Source: Zeugodacus cucurbitae (taxonomy: Eukaryota > Arthropoda > Insecta > Diptera > Tephritidae). Taken from it: a DNA stretch of 64,000 nt. The stretch spans positions 16,134,501 through 16,198,500 of the forward strand of contig NC_071668.1 in the NCBI RefSeq assembly GCF_028554725.1. Direction: 5' to 3'. The notes beneath the pieces are model-generated. The model had not been told where the DNA came from, did not search any database, and saw only the letters and a list, made by a program, of their open reading frames with translations. This document shows positions 37,301 to 49,519 of the stretch, piece by piece (the stretch's first letter is position 1; the number at the start of each line of letters is the position of its first letter). Position numbers and translations under genes: made by a program.

Positions 37301-38890
37301 TTATAGGGCATCAAGATGTTGGAGATCGTAAATAATGCTAGATTATTTCCTTTTCAAAAAGAAATTAACCGGAACATCCTCATCAAATCACTGGAGAAAC
37401 ATGTTTTAATATTTTGTAAAGTGTTTCGAGACAATTGTGATAGTTTTAAAAAAGATCAAGTAATTTGTCAGAACAGCTTCATCGAATCATAAGAGAGTTG
37501 ACGTTATTGGTATCTACGAAATGGTAAAATGCTTGTACATAAATAAAAAAGTTCTTAAAGAGGAACAATCCAAGAACGATTATTGGAACTCAGATTCAAG
37601 ATTAGATATATTCCAAAATTCAAACTTCACACTAAAAATGTTTCCAGCATTTTTCGAACAACCCACCAATAGAACTGCTACTAGTTGAATATATACAAAC
37701 AATATATAGGATTGTATGTATGCTTGAATACGCAACCTTTCCACACGTTCATATTGTAAATATTATTTCACTAATTTATTAAAGCGCCGCATATACATAC
37801 ACACATACAGAGATATGTACATACATAAATTCGCATTGGCTTGATTATTTTCTGCGTACGGAATGATTTGAATGAGGCGGAAAAGTAAAACAAATTAGAG
37901 GAAACGCACACGCGCATATAGCATACCAACCACAACAACAACAACAACAATAACAACTAACATGAAATAAATAAAAATTTCATTATATTAAGTGGAAGAA
38001 TTTTTGATGAAAACCAAGCGAATTAAATGAAAGCCAAAAGCAAACTAAACAAGTAAAAGTACCAAGTCAGCGCGCTACAAAGAATCCTCGAACGCCTAAC
38101 GCTTTGCAAATTGTGTGAAACAATTGAAAAGGTGAGCTAGTACACACCTCACAAAGATAAAACGAGACGAGATACTCGAAATCAATAAATTGTGAACGAG
38201 ATTAAAGTGAATTATTACAAATATAGTGTTTTCATAAAAAACTGAAATGAAATAAAACAGTGCAAAAAAATGCGGAAATACTTGCTTAGTGCGCTGTGAA
38301 GAATATAATATTTGTAAATAAATACAAAAACCATTTCACTTAATTCAAATTAAAACAAAGGCCGCAAATTAAAGTGGCACAGTGAACAATAACAAACATA
38401 CACGTATAAACATATGTAAGTAAGTAATAAAGTAAGCAAGTAAGCAACTGAATTTGAGTGTAATATGTATATAAATATGTATAAATCTGGACAATTGCCT
38501 TGTCCAACAATTGCACGCAGCAAATAAATGTTATGCTGCCACTCCATTTGTTGTTGTTGTAGCGTTCAACAGCTGACGATCGTCATGAGCACCCGCTGCT
38601 GGTTGCCTATTTGTCTGCATGTCTGGTCAACTGTCACCAGCACAGTGGCCACCAAAGTCAAACACCCACTCAACAGCCATATCACTTAACAGACATACAC
38701 TTCAATTTTGACGCGTACAAAAATAGTCAGCAACAGATAGTACATAGTGATAAATAAGCTAGCAATTGATTACAATGCAGTTACATTTTAATAATAATAT
38801 TCAAATAAACACACACATATATCACTTCCAACACAAAAACTTCTAAAATTAGGCATAATAATTGCGGAAAAGATTCAAAATTTTACTCAC
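31320..38890. other. Non-coding DNA upstream of TPP copy 3 (distal intron under the two-promoter model)
   Basis: Under the distal-promoter model the intron runs 31,008-38,890 (7,883 bases). It contains the duplicated upstream text at about 31,420-31,530, a pogo-like MITE at 36,813-36,924, and AT-rich DNA without any recognised exon. Open frames of 60-90 codons here show no family motif. A plus-strand donor-like AAAG/GTGAGC at about 38,131 has no supported gene. Confidence 0.5.
36813..36924. mobile_element. Pogo/Tigger-like MITE, 112 bp
   Basis: Inverted ends CAGTTGAGCTTCCATAACTT and TTCGAGTTAGGAAAGTTCTA...CTG, with TA on both sides (36,811-36,812 and 36,925-36,926). The ends resemble the CAGTAGAACCTC-type termini of Tigger/pogo elements. 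Related text in opposite orientation lies at 58,637-58,762. Confidence 0.65.
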
Positions 38891-39356
38891 TGATTACGTT
38901 GTTTGATTTTCCACTTGTCACAACCGTTGTTGTTTTTGTTTTAGTAAACTATTTACTTATAATAATTGTAATGTTTATTTATTAGTACAAGTATTTGTCT
39001 TTTAAACGGCCTAACGCAGCAAACGATGATTTGTTATTGCTTTAACGCGAACTTCTAATAATAATAATAACGATTACATCAATAACAACTTATAATATAT
39101 GTCGATGATTATATATATAAACAAGTGCAAAAGTTACACAAAACTTTTTCGCTTTGCAACTAAACAAAAGATTCCACAAGTTCTTGATTTTCCTTTCCAA
39201 CCAAAACAAGGTCGTTTATTCTCTTGTAAATAAGTACACTTGAAATTACAAACAATATATCATATATTTTTAATAATTATTCTATAAAAGCAGATTGCGT
39301 AAAATTTGTGCAGCACACACAACACACTCGTCCACTTGAGCACTCACTTGATGAGA
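38891..39356 (-). other. Putative distal 5' exon of TPP copy 3
   Basis: On the minus strand this is an A-rich leader-like segment ending AACGTAATCA followed by the donor GTGAGT (38,890-38,885). The last base, A, supplies the first base of the ATG formed with the exon at 31,007. In the same frame an upstream TAG sits at 38,951-38,949, 20 codons before, with no ATG between, so the junction ATG would be the first in-frame start. -3 is A, a good context. Two tiny upstream ORFs are present: ATG-TAA at 39,079-39,074 and a five-codon one starting at 39,263. The transcription start is set only by the TATA box distance. Confidence 0.5.
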
Positions 39357-39383
39357 GTTTTTTTACGAACAGCTGTTTGAGAG

Positions 39384-39393
39384 CTTTTATATA
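39384..39393 (-). promoter_or_regulatory. TATA box of the putative distal TPP copy 3 promoter
   Basis: TATATAAAAG on the minus strand, a near-perfect TATA box. A start about 31 bases downstream would fall near 39,355-39,360, just before the leader-like exon. The initiator is not clear. Confidence 0.5.
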
Positions 39394-39399
39394 CAGATG

Positions 39400-39879
39400 A
39401 TATTTTATTGTGTAGGTAGTGGTAAATATTACTTGGGGGAAAAAATATTTAAAAGTTTATATTAAGCTTGCGGTGCAAATACCTACTTATAAACTATGAA
39501 CAACAAAATATAGAGTATAATTTGGAAAGCACTGTTAGAGGCATGAGAAGTTTGAGTGTAACTGATGCATGTATATAAGCAGTGTTAACAGTTTAAGAGA
39601 CATAGCATCAGTCGGTTGTGGAGTACATAGATAAAATACATCACAGAATAAAATAAAAAATAAAAAATTTAAATGAAGTATCTACAATCCTGGTTATGTA
39701 ACATTTGTTATATTTGGTTATATTTGTATACATATGTATCTTGTAAGTTAGAAAGGTGATAACGAGTTTCAAAATAAACTCACCCGCCTGTTTGATGATT
39801 TGTATGTTTAGGTGTATTCAGCATTCAATAATTATATTATTGCTAAACATACATATATTCTAATTAAACGACAACACTG
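39400..39879. other. Non-coding DNA upstream of the distal promoter
   Basis: AT-rich, with an ATAAAATAAAAAATAAA run at about 39,645. No exon or element recognised. Confidence 0.4.
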
Positions 39880-40290
39880 CACTATTTTTTTACTTTTTAT
39901 TTATTTTCTTGATCTTTTCCATTTAGACTATTTTTTATTCTAACCTATTTTTGCTATTCACAACTTCTTCTCTATTAATTTTTGTATTTTCTTCTTTTCC
40001 ATTTAGACTATTTTTTATTCTACCTTTTTTCATTCACAACTTCTTTTCTATTTAGACTACGAGACTGCGCTATTTTATTTATTTTATTATTCACAATATT
40101 ATTATTATTTTTTTCTTTTCCATTTAGACGAATATTGCACTATATTTTTCTTTATTTCTCATATTTTTGCTTTTTTCATTTTTATTTAAACTACCGCACT
40201 CCATTATTTTTATTGCTCATATTTTTTGCTTTTTTATTTAGACTGCACTATTTCTGCACTTCATTATTCACAATTTCTACAATATACCAT
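39880..40290. repeat. Degenerate tandem repeat with TCTTTTCCATTTAGACTA units
   Basis: The phrase TTTTCCATTTAGACTATTTT occurs at about 39,916 and 39,998, and shorter forms (TTTAGACTAC, TTTAGACGAA, TTTAGACTGC) follow at roughly 60-100 base steps. An open frame of 113 codons here is only the low-complexity T-rich sequence. Confidence 0.6.
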
Positions 40291-41037
40291 AAAGAAAGCA
40301 AACACTTTTTTCCACCACATTAAGCAAAACACCTTTAAATCTTAATTTTACATACCACACGATACAAATTTGGATTTTCAATTCAATTGCATTAAATCAA
40401 GGTTAGCAAATACCGTGCATATTTTACCGATTCTCACATTTGCATGTTTGCACATGTCGAAGTTAACTGGTTACGGTTAAAAAAGTCCGTAAATAACGTT
40501 GTCACTTTTGTTGTTTTCCATTTTGCAAGTTTGTGCATGTTTTTAATAATAACTGTTTGCCAAATAACTATTGCCAATGACATCGTCTTTGACTTTTTCG
40601 CCTTGTTAGTAAATTGTGCGTGTGTGTTGTGTCTCATTCTTCCCATTGCATGCACAAACGCATATTATTTTCAATCACTTATTTATCATATTAAAACATT
40701 GTTCACTCATTGAATTTTACGTTCAATCAAAGATTAATAACTATTGAGTAGTTTTAACAACAAAAACTTTGTTGAAACGCTAAATTTAACACGAATTTTA
40801 ATAATTATACCGCACGCAATTTTCCGGCCGGCTGGCGAATTTGAAGAGAAGCACGTAAACTGTCAAAAAATGGTGGGAAGTAAGAGAGTTGCCAGTACGC
40901 TGACTTGAAAGGGAATATATGCAGTGTTAATAAATGTCGTTAATGCAGTGTTAATAAATAATGTAGAGTTAATTTAAAGGGATATTAATGTTTGTTATAA
41001 AAATATTGAGAAATTGAATGAAAGTTTAACTTAAACA

Positions 41038-41253
41038 AATTTAGCGAAATTTATACATTAAATAGTTCTGATTAATAAAATATGTAAATTTTTATATTTA
41101 TCAATTTTTAATATAATAAATAAAATAATAATTTAATATTTTATAAATTTAGCGAAATTTATAAATTAAATAGTTCTAATTAATAAAATATGTAAATTAA
41201 TAAATTTATCAATATTTAATATAATAAATAAATTATTAATTTAAGATTTTATA
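41038..41253. repeat. Two-copy tandem repeat, unit 108 bp
   Basis: TTAGCGAAATTTATA at 41,041 recurs at 41,149, and the following text (TAGTTCTGATTAATAAAATA / TAGTTCTAATTAATAAAATA) matches almost base for base. Very AT-rich, no coding frame. Confidence 0.8.
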
Positions 41254-42640
41254 AAATATTTTTAATTAACTAAATATGAATTTAAATTGTTTTTTGATTA
41301 AGTTCATTGCACGAAGACGTTATTTCCGTTAATAATAAGTTTATATTGGAACCTTTTCAATTGAACTGCTTTATCAATGTCAGACAATTATTGCTCCACC
41401 AAATTTTCTATTTATTAAAATGCGCTTTCGTCTCCTCTTTAATAAATATTATTTTCGTAAATAATATGTGACGTCATTAGTATAATAAACTCTCATACAA
41501 TATTTAAATTAATGCATTAATATATAATTTTAAATTGAATAACCATTTCACTACATGCTTCACTGCTTTACCGATAACGAAAACTGAAATATTTTCTTGC
41601 GCGTCTGCAACCCTACTTCCTTATCCAGTCCCTTTTGACAGTTTCCGTTATTCGCCGAAATATGCTGGCTAACGCATAAGCGAATTGTGAAAATAGTAAA
41701 ACACATGTTAAATTTCGGATTTCTTTAAATTCTTTCGTTTAAAATTAAATAAAATGCTTTTACTGCTAGCAAAATGTAAAATAAAGTGCACGGGTTTGTT
41801 GAAATGCTTGATATTATGTGCGTTTGTGTGAAACAACAAGCAAATGCCAAAGAGCTGAGCTCTGCATGCATGCGCAGCAAAAATGTAGAAAAGTGCTATT
41901 TTCGCAAGTTTGCAATGAAAAATATAAAATATCTGGTTCAATCGTGATACAGCATGTCTGTTTTCATTAAAAAGAAGTTATTTAATATGTGGAAAATTGC
42001 TTTTTAAAAAAGAAGGTGCTCATCGGCATCTCATGCAGTGAATGCAGCAAAATGCAGTATTAATATATGTATGTCTATATATATGTGTGTGTGTGTTTGT
42101 GGATAATGGCAATAAAATATGAGTTAGCTGCTACCATTTTTTAAATTTGTTATTAGTGTATGAAAATAATTATGAAAAATGAGAAAATATAAGAAAAGTG
42201 AAATAAAATATGCAAATATGCCAAGCGATCTTTGAAAAACATATTATTGCATGAGATCCACATTTGTTTCGTGCAATTTTTCAGCGATTATTTTTATTTA
42301 ATGTGTTAAAATAAATGAAATTCAGTTACATATCTGCATTTGGTAAAAGATACAGAATTAACGAATGCTTCTTCTTCGGATTACGCGGGTGAGTTTAGTT
42401 TCAAAATAATCTTATCTTTTAATTTGTAAGGCAAGTTATAGATTAATAATTAAAATTTAAAATATTTATGTTATGTTGCTATTGTTTGTACATAATTAAA
42501 TACAATATCGTGCATAAAAAAGAAATTGTCTAACAAGTTTAAAGTAGAAAGTAGGACCCAATGGTCAAAAAAGGAAACCTATTTATACAACATAACATAT
42601 CCGAAATAAATTAAAAGCGCCGATGAAAATATTTACAATA
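41254..42640. other. Non-coding DNA, no gene recognised
   Basis: Mostly AT-rich, with a slightly GC-richer patch at 41,590-41,680 (CTGCAACCCT, GTCCCTTTTGACAG). I could not tie it to any exon. Confidence 0.35.
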
Positions 42641-43011
42641 TTGGTGTGTTCAAAAAATAACGGGAATTGTAATTGTCGAAATTTCACAGGTTTGAAGTCT
42701 CCAATTTTTTTTTATTTATTTTTATTATGTACACATGCCTCTGAAGTACAATACAATTTTTAGCTGTATCCTTTGCTTACTTTGTCTATAGCAGCCGCTA
42801 AGACATTTTACAGGCATGCATATGTGGATGAAATCGTTGAAAAAGCTAAAGACTTTCCCAAAAATCGACTTTGAGGAAAATTTCGACAATTGAAAAAAGC
42901 GCTGGCAAAGGTGCACAGTGTCGAATGGAGAGTATTTTGAATACGACAACATTGAATTTATTTATTTTTTTTTCAAAAAACGAAAATTGCCGTTTTTTTG
43001 AACACAATTTG
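42641..43011 (+). mobile_element. Internally deleted mariner-family element, 371 bp
   Basis: Left end TTGGTGTGTTCAAAAAATAA and right end TTTTTTTGAACACAATTTG are inverted repeats flanked by TA. Near the right end a frame reads WQRCTVSNGEYFEYDNIEF, the C-terminal tail of mariner transposases. Most of the coding region is gone. Confidence 0.75.
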
Positions 43012-45764
43012 TATGTATTTATATGTTTACATACGTGAATTATTTAGCACAGCTTTCATTTCATTCTTGAGGCTTGATTGCTTGAGCTTCACATGGAGTC
43101 CAAATTGTAGACACTGCGAATTTTTTAATATATTTTATACAAATTTTTATTTTTTTATTTATTTCATCGAAATTTGGTGAAGTTTGAATTTTATTAATGA
43201 ACAAATTTGTATTTTCAATATCATATTTATTTTGAAATTTTTGTAGAGATTATTTGTCATTGAAATATTGATCGGAAAATATTCGACTGATTTTTTGTTA
43301 AGGTGATATGATATTAAAAACACTGATTGAATATTGAATTCAATTCAAATAAAGATTTGCATTACGGATTTTCCACAAACAATTGTTTTGGATATTTGAA
43401 ACAATTTACAATTGGTTTTTAATAACTGAGTAGCCATTCTAATTAAATAAATAATTTAAAACAAGAACAATTCTCAATTCTAATTTAAAAACCAAAAAAA
43501 ATCGTATATCTTTTTACTTTTTTTATAATATTTTTTAAACATGTGACAACACTTTTCAAAAAATAATGAAAAATATTTTATTATAGATCTCTCCAATTTA
43601 GTTCTTGTTTATCTTTGCAAATTTTTTCACTTCAAATTTTGAAACAAGTGGCAACATTCTACCCTTACTGAATCATCCAATAAATGTAGCTTACCTATGA
43701 AATATAATATTTTTGTATATCTGAATATTATACAAAAAATATAATTCAAAGCCCGTTTTACTCCCCTTTGATCAGTCAAACAGCCAAGCTTAGACAACTT
43801 GTTTTACACATGAACATATGTGATGAGGTTACGTATACGCCAAGTACGCGCCAGAAATTAACAATTTCAAATACAAGAAATGCTTCAATGACATTATAAA
43901 GCAATTATGCATTTAAAGCCATAAGTAGATTTTACGACGATTTGCATTATTTATGTAAAATTACCTTTGAACTGCTTATAAAACAACAAGCAAATGACGC
44001 AAAATATTATATACGCACATATGTACATACGTTAGTCATGGCACATAATACGCACCACAAATAATGTCAATATACATAAATAGAGTCACAAAAACAAAAA
44101 GAAACATTTGAAACAAATTTATAAAAAAAAAAAACAAAGAATGCTTTGTATACCGCCACTCATTTGAATAAAAACCCATCGAGGTGTAACTGGCGCCAAT
44201 ATGAAGGTGAAGATGCTTGGCAATGAAAGTGTAACGCTAGCGATTTTACAAGCTTAAGGTTATGGCGCGCTACACACACACTCGTACATACATACGTTCT
44301 TGTATATATTTAAGTATGAGGCATTTCAAGCAAGCATTGTATCGCTAGCTAGCGCTCCTTTTGTCGCCATGACAGGTAAACAAGTGATTAGAGTAGAAAA
44401 GGCATTAATTTACGCAGTAAAACGCGTTCAAGTGTAATGATTTTAAATGGTAAGTATATACCTGGAATAGTACGCGAATGCGCCAACGCCATTACCTTCC
44501 CGCCAAACCAATCACAGAAGCTTACTCTCACACTTTTACCTTGACAGACGTCAATTTGCATATACACACATGCATACAAGTTTTTTTATATGGGCAGGTG
44601 ATGGATAGGTGGGAGAGTTGGAGTGGTTGGTAGTGCAAATCACAATAACAAAAACATCAAAAATCGACAAAAACAAATATTGACAAAGCATGGCATATTA
44701 GTTGTTTAGGCGATCTCTTGACTAACTATTTGACTGTTGGTCTCTCTGTCTGTCTGCCTGTCTCCCTGGTTAGTGGACTGTAAATTTACTTGACAGGGTA
44801 TTTCCTGGTATTTATTTATGAAAATTTCAATTTCAGTGGAATATAAGAGCGCGTTATGACGTTGTTATTATATGCACCTGGTAAACAAATTTTTCTGATT
44901 GACGTAATTTAAATATTTTTGTAAACTCGTTGGTTGCAAGATATCAGTAGAAGGGTGATTAGAATTTAAATTTAGTGAAATAATAAATAATTATTGATTT
45001 TTTAAGGAATATTTTGCTGGCAACAGTGTTAGGCAAAGGATATCATCGGTAGTTGCTATTGAATCTTTTTCTTACAAGGACTGAGTTCAAAATTACTCGC
45101 TAGTCATTTCTTTAAATTAACTATTTTTGTACTTGATCTTTTCAAAATCGCACTGGCCTCTGTTCTCTTTTTTATTATTAGTCCTCCATTTAGCATGTTA
45201 TTCACAAATCTTTTGCATAATTTTCCTTTCAAGATCTCCCCAAGAGTCTTCTTGGAATACGGTCATATAATGACAAGAGAGAGAGAGAGACTTTTGCCTG
45301 CTAGCACTTGTTACCAAGAGATTCAAGGCTATATTTAAAGCCTCATATTGTTTTTGGATAATATGGTATAATATTATATTGTTCCACCGCTTAAATTGTA
45401 TATTGGGTATAAATATGAAACTAGCATATGTTTCCAACATAATGAATCGCATGAGAATTGTTTTGGTGAGAGTAGGAATATACAAAATGTCAATGAACCA
45501 TTTAATACGAAAGATGTAGAATGGTAACAGGAGAAAACGGGATTACTGTTCCCAATTGTTGGAAGGATGAGAAAGTGGTTGCAAAAATAAATCATAAGGA
45601 AATGGAATACACAATGCTGAAATTGACAGACATGAGGAGATTAAGAAAATACCGAAACAGTACAGAGATATTTAGATTAATATTATGATATAAAAAAATA
45701 GGATAATAATCATAGAAAAATATAAATATAAAGATAAAGAAAGAGTTGGCAATTGAGATTGATA
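43012..45764. other. Non-coding DNA, no gene recognised
   Basis: AT-rich with short TG/TC runs (for example GTCTCTCTGTCTGTCTGCC at about 44,741). Several 60-90 codon open frames show no recognisable family. Confidence 0.4.
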
Positions 45765-46244
45765 GATAGAGATAGAGATAGAGATAGAGATAGAGATAGA
45801 GATAGAGATAGAGATAGAGATAGAGATAGAGATAGAGATAGAGATAGAGATAGAGATAGAGATAGAGATAGAGATAGAGATAGAGATAGAGATAGAGATA
45901 GAGATAGAGATAGAGATAGAGATAGAGATAGAGATAGAGATAGAGATAGAGATAGAGATAGAGATAGAGATAGAGATAGAGATAGAGATAGAGATAGAGA
46001 TAGAGATAGAGATAGAGATAGAGATAGAGATAGAGATAGAGATAGAGATAGAGATAGAGATAGAGATAGAGATAGAGATAGAGATAGAGATAGAGATAGA
46101 GATAGAGATAGAGATAGAGATAGAGATAGAGATAGAGATAGAGATAGAGATAGAGATAGAGATAGAGATAGAGATAGAGATAGAGATAGAGATAGAGATA
46201 GAGATAGAGATAGAGATAGAGATAGAGATAGAGATAGAGATAGA
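45765..46244. repeat. GATAGA microsatellite, 80 perfect copies
   Basis: 480 bases of uninterrupted GATAGA. It opens several reading frames (Asp-Arg on the plus strand; Tyr-Leu and Ser-Ile on the minus strand), which are artefacts of the repeat and not genes. Flanks at 45,753-45,764 are the same motif with small errors. Confidence 0.95.
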
Positions 46245-47019
46245 TCTGAAAATTATGTTGGTACTTTTTGACAAATTTTGGTAACAAACAAAAATTACAA
46301 CAAACTGTTTATTCCAACTTTTTTTTTTTAAGTTCGTGGTATGTCGAAATTTGTGGAACTAATATACATATTTGTCATAATTATATACTGTTTCACTATA
46401 CTTTCGGTAATCAAACAACATTAGGCTTATTAGAGACTTTTGTATTATAACCCAAATGTTCGTTGTTTGTTTCCAAATATCTCCTCTTCACCAATCCTAG
46501 ACAAAACATCTCCTCTATACTAACCTTATTAATTATTATATTTTCTAAGCTTAATACTTGTGAAGCATTCCTTTAATTCTTTTATAATCTCATTGGAAGG
46601 TGATAAACCTACTTTTACCCACTAAAGTATGAAATATACTTAAAAAGTAGTGCAAATTTACTTTTAATTGCAGCTTTATATACATATATTTATTAATCTT
46701 TAATTTTCCTAAAACGTACACACAATCACTTTCTACGTTCTTCAAACGAAACTTTATACATATTATGCATTATCTCAAGGTTAAAGTGAATGGTTTTTCC
46801 AGCTACGTAGTTTAAATCTCTCTTTAATCTATCATTTATGTACTTCATTATTTTGCTTTTGCACCGCTCTTGATAATTTAATGCACTTATTTCAGCGACG
46901 ATATTTAATACTCGGTCAACTGGTGCACTAACACACAAATACTTGTCGAAATACATATATTGTTGTGTATGCAACTAGATTTGTATTAGTGAGCAACTGC
47001 AACCCTGGGAACTTCCGTT
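46245..47019. other. Non-coding DNA, no gene recognised
   Basis: AT-rich. An 82-codon open frame on the minus strand (46,726-46,974) has no motif or splice context that I trust. Confidence 0.35.
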
Positions 47020-47960
47020 GTTTACTACGCTTAACGCGCATTTAGCAACTTGTTGCGCCCCAAGCATATCCTCAACATCACACCAAATGCACAACACACA
47101 TCCAAGCAGAGGTTTGTGCTTCTATAGCAGCACGTGCCGCCAAGCAACATGTTGCCGCAACATGAAGCACCCACACTCCCACAGCAACACAACGAAGTTG
47201 TTAGCAATTGTGTGCGCTGACGCTTTTTAGCCTCATCATTCAACACTTGTGTGTTGGACTGCCTGTCATTCGAGTGCTACAGTAGTACGTACGTCGTGCG
47301 TTGGCCGAAGCAGTTGCTCTTGCGTTCAAGTACATCACAGATGGTACACGATTTAACAAAAGCAAAACAAAGTTAAAGTGTATAACAAAAGCATTATACA
47401 AAACAACAACAAAAGCAAAACACAATGAAATTACGAAAAAATACCGCGAAACTCAAACTGTAAAGAAACGAATGCCAAGCCGACTTTTCGTTAACACTCG
47501 TACTATGTAGTCTGCAATATAAGGCAACAAAAAAAAACAAATTCAAGTTCGTTACTTAATCTAACGGTTTCACTGCACTCCAACGCACCAACGCCAGTGG
47601 GTCTGATTCGTTTAATGCAAAGCATATTAGTTGGGGTGCTCATAGCTGTTGTTGTTGGTGTTGGTATTGTTCTTGTTGTCATCGCGCCATTCAACCGTTG
47701 TGAGTGATGTCGTGCGCTGTGACTTTCGGTCTTTTCAACAACATCCACTGCCGCCGCCGCCGCCTCGGTTGAATGGCAAAAAGCAACATTCAGTCTTCTG
47801 CTGCGCGTATATAGTAAACAAAAAACGGCGATAAGTGGTTAATCGCTTCTTAATCGAGCGCGAGTGCGTACGCACAGCAGCAGTACCGTTATAGCGTTAC
47901 AAATATTTATTTAGTAGCAATTTCGCGGTGTTCGTGTAAGTCAAGGTGGTAACGCGCGAA
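47020..47960 (+). promoter_or_regulatory. GC-richer patch, possible promoter and 5' UTR of an unseen gene
   Basis: This kilobase differs from its surroundings: more GC, CAACA and AAC-rich words typical of fly leaders, a TATATAG at about 47,806-47,812, and a donor-like TTCGTGTAAGTC at about 47,927-47,938 on the plus strand. A long first intron from here could lead out of the window. No coding exon supports it, so this is a guess from composition and two short signals. Confidence 0.25.
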
Positions 47961-49519
47961 CTGCCTGCAAGTGATTTTTTTTAATAATTTATTTTTTTTT
48001 TCTGATTTACTAAAAGAAAAAAAAATTACTAAAAATTTAGTGTGTGTCAATATTTGCGAATTTAATTTGTGTAAACATTTGTATAAACACAGATTTCTGT
48101 TTTGTTTTGTGTATGTGTGCTTTCTCGCATAAAATTCGCTGCGCTAAAGGAATTTAATGATTGACTGGTGCTTTGGGTCTAGCAACAGCACAATACACAA
48201 ATCATAATAATAAAATAGGTAATGCGTTGCTTGGTGAATGGGATGCAGGCTGGTTTTTGTTTTTCAATTTATTTCTTTGATTTCAATTTTTTTCTACAAC
48301 AAATTCAAGCTTGAGCGCCCGCCATCAATTTTTTAACGACATTAGTGCTCGTAAATATTTCCTGTCAAGTGATATATAACTGTAGTAAAATTATGTGGCA
48401 AGAAAATACATAAAACTATGCAAAAGGGAGAAAAAAAAATAGAAAAAAAAATTTTCCTGGAAGCATATCCTTGAACATGAGGTTAGTTTGGATAGTTTGT
48501 TGTATAATGTAGCTGGAGTGGGGAGTTGTACTTAGCACTACATTTCAGCTGAAAATATGAGTTTTTTATGGTCCAACCATTATGAGGTGTTTATTGAGCT
48601 TAAATAAAGGTATAAGTAAATAAAGGTCGTTCAGTCTCCAAGAAAAACACATAATGTCCCACGAAATTAAATTTACGAATTATAAAAATTCAACGAATTA
48701 ATCAATAAAGGTTAGGACTTCAACTTTATACTCGTATAGAACCCTCTGATAAACTGCCGAGACGGTTCAGGGCGGTAGCTTTAGTGCAACGGAAATGTAA
48801 GACAATTTGTACTATAAAACCGTATTTAAATCTCAAAAGTAACAGCTGTTCCAGCAATGTTTTATTCGAAATATTTTGGTGACTTTCCGATAATTCTATA
48901 AATAAGAATAAAATCTTCATTTAAGAGAGAGAGAGCACTCAAATATCCATTTTTAAAACACAAATCCAATTGTTGTTTTCTTGAAAGAATATTACCCTTT
49001 AATATTTTTAATATTGAGCCATTTAATAATTAAATATACAAGTTGGGATGCTCTGGATTTGGGTAAAAGGCGAGAAAAGCTCACTAAAGCTACCCTTTTG
49101 ATTATATGCATAATCATCTTCAGCTCATTAGCGCTTTCTAAGAACCACTTTAGTCACTGTTTCACACGAAAATGCACATTTTGAGACTATAGGAAGTCTG
49201 GCCTTCGAAAAATAAATTTAAAATTAACTAAATAAAGTAAATAAAATATGGTCGGTTGACATAAGCTGGCACAGTTCCATCCTCATTTTACTCGTCTTAT
49301 CTTTTACAAACATTTAATTCCAAAAAAATCATTGGTGGTACATTTTTTGCTTAGGCCGTGGTATCTACTTGCTCCAGAGCTTCATTCAAAGGAAAAACCA
49401 AATAAATCTTTTTGTAGAATTTCACACGCGTAGTAATCTGTTTATTTTGGTTAGAAGGTATCAAAATGCACACCAAAAAGATCCCCAAGCATCATATTTT
49501 TTAATCTTATGCATTCCAT
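47961..49519. other. Non-coding DNA, no gene recognised
   Basis: AT-rich with homopolymer runs at about 47,978-48,010 and 48,430-48,455. No exon recognised. Confidence 0.35.

Noticed and set aside
39982..40323. Plus-strand open frame of 113 codons rich in Phe and Leu
   Set aside because: T-rich degenerate tandem repeat; no domain, no start context.
45592..46287. Long open frames of 170-230 codons on both strands
   Set aside because: They are only translations of the GATAGA array and its edges.
47503..47748. Minus-strand frame of about 80 codons with Thr/Pro-rich text
   Set aside because: Looks more protein-like than most but has no good donor, no family match and an end in stop; composition follows the GC-richer patch.
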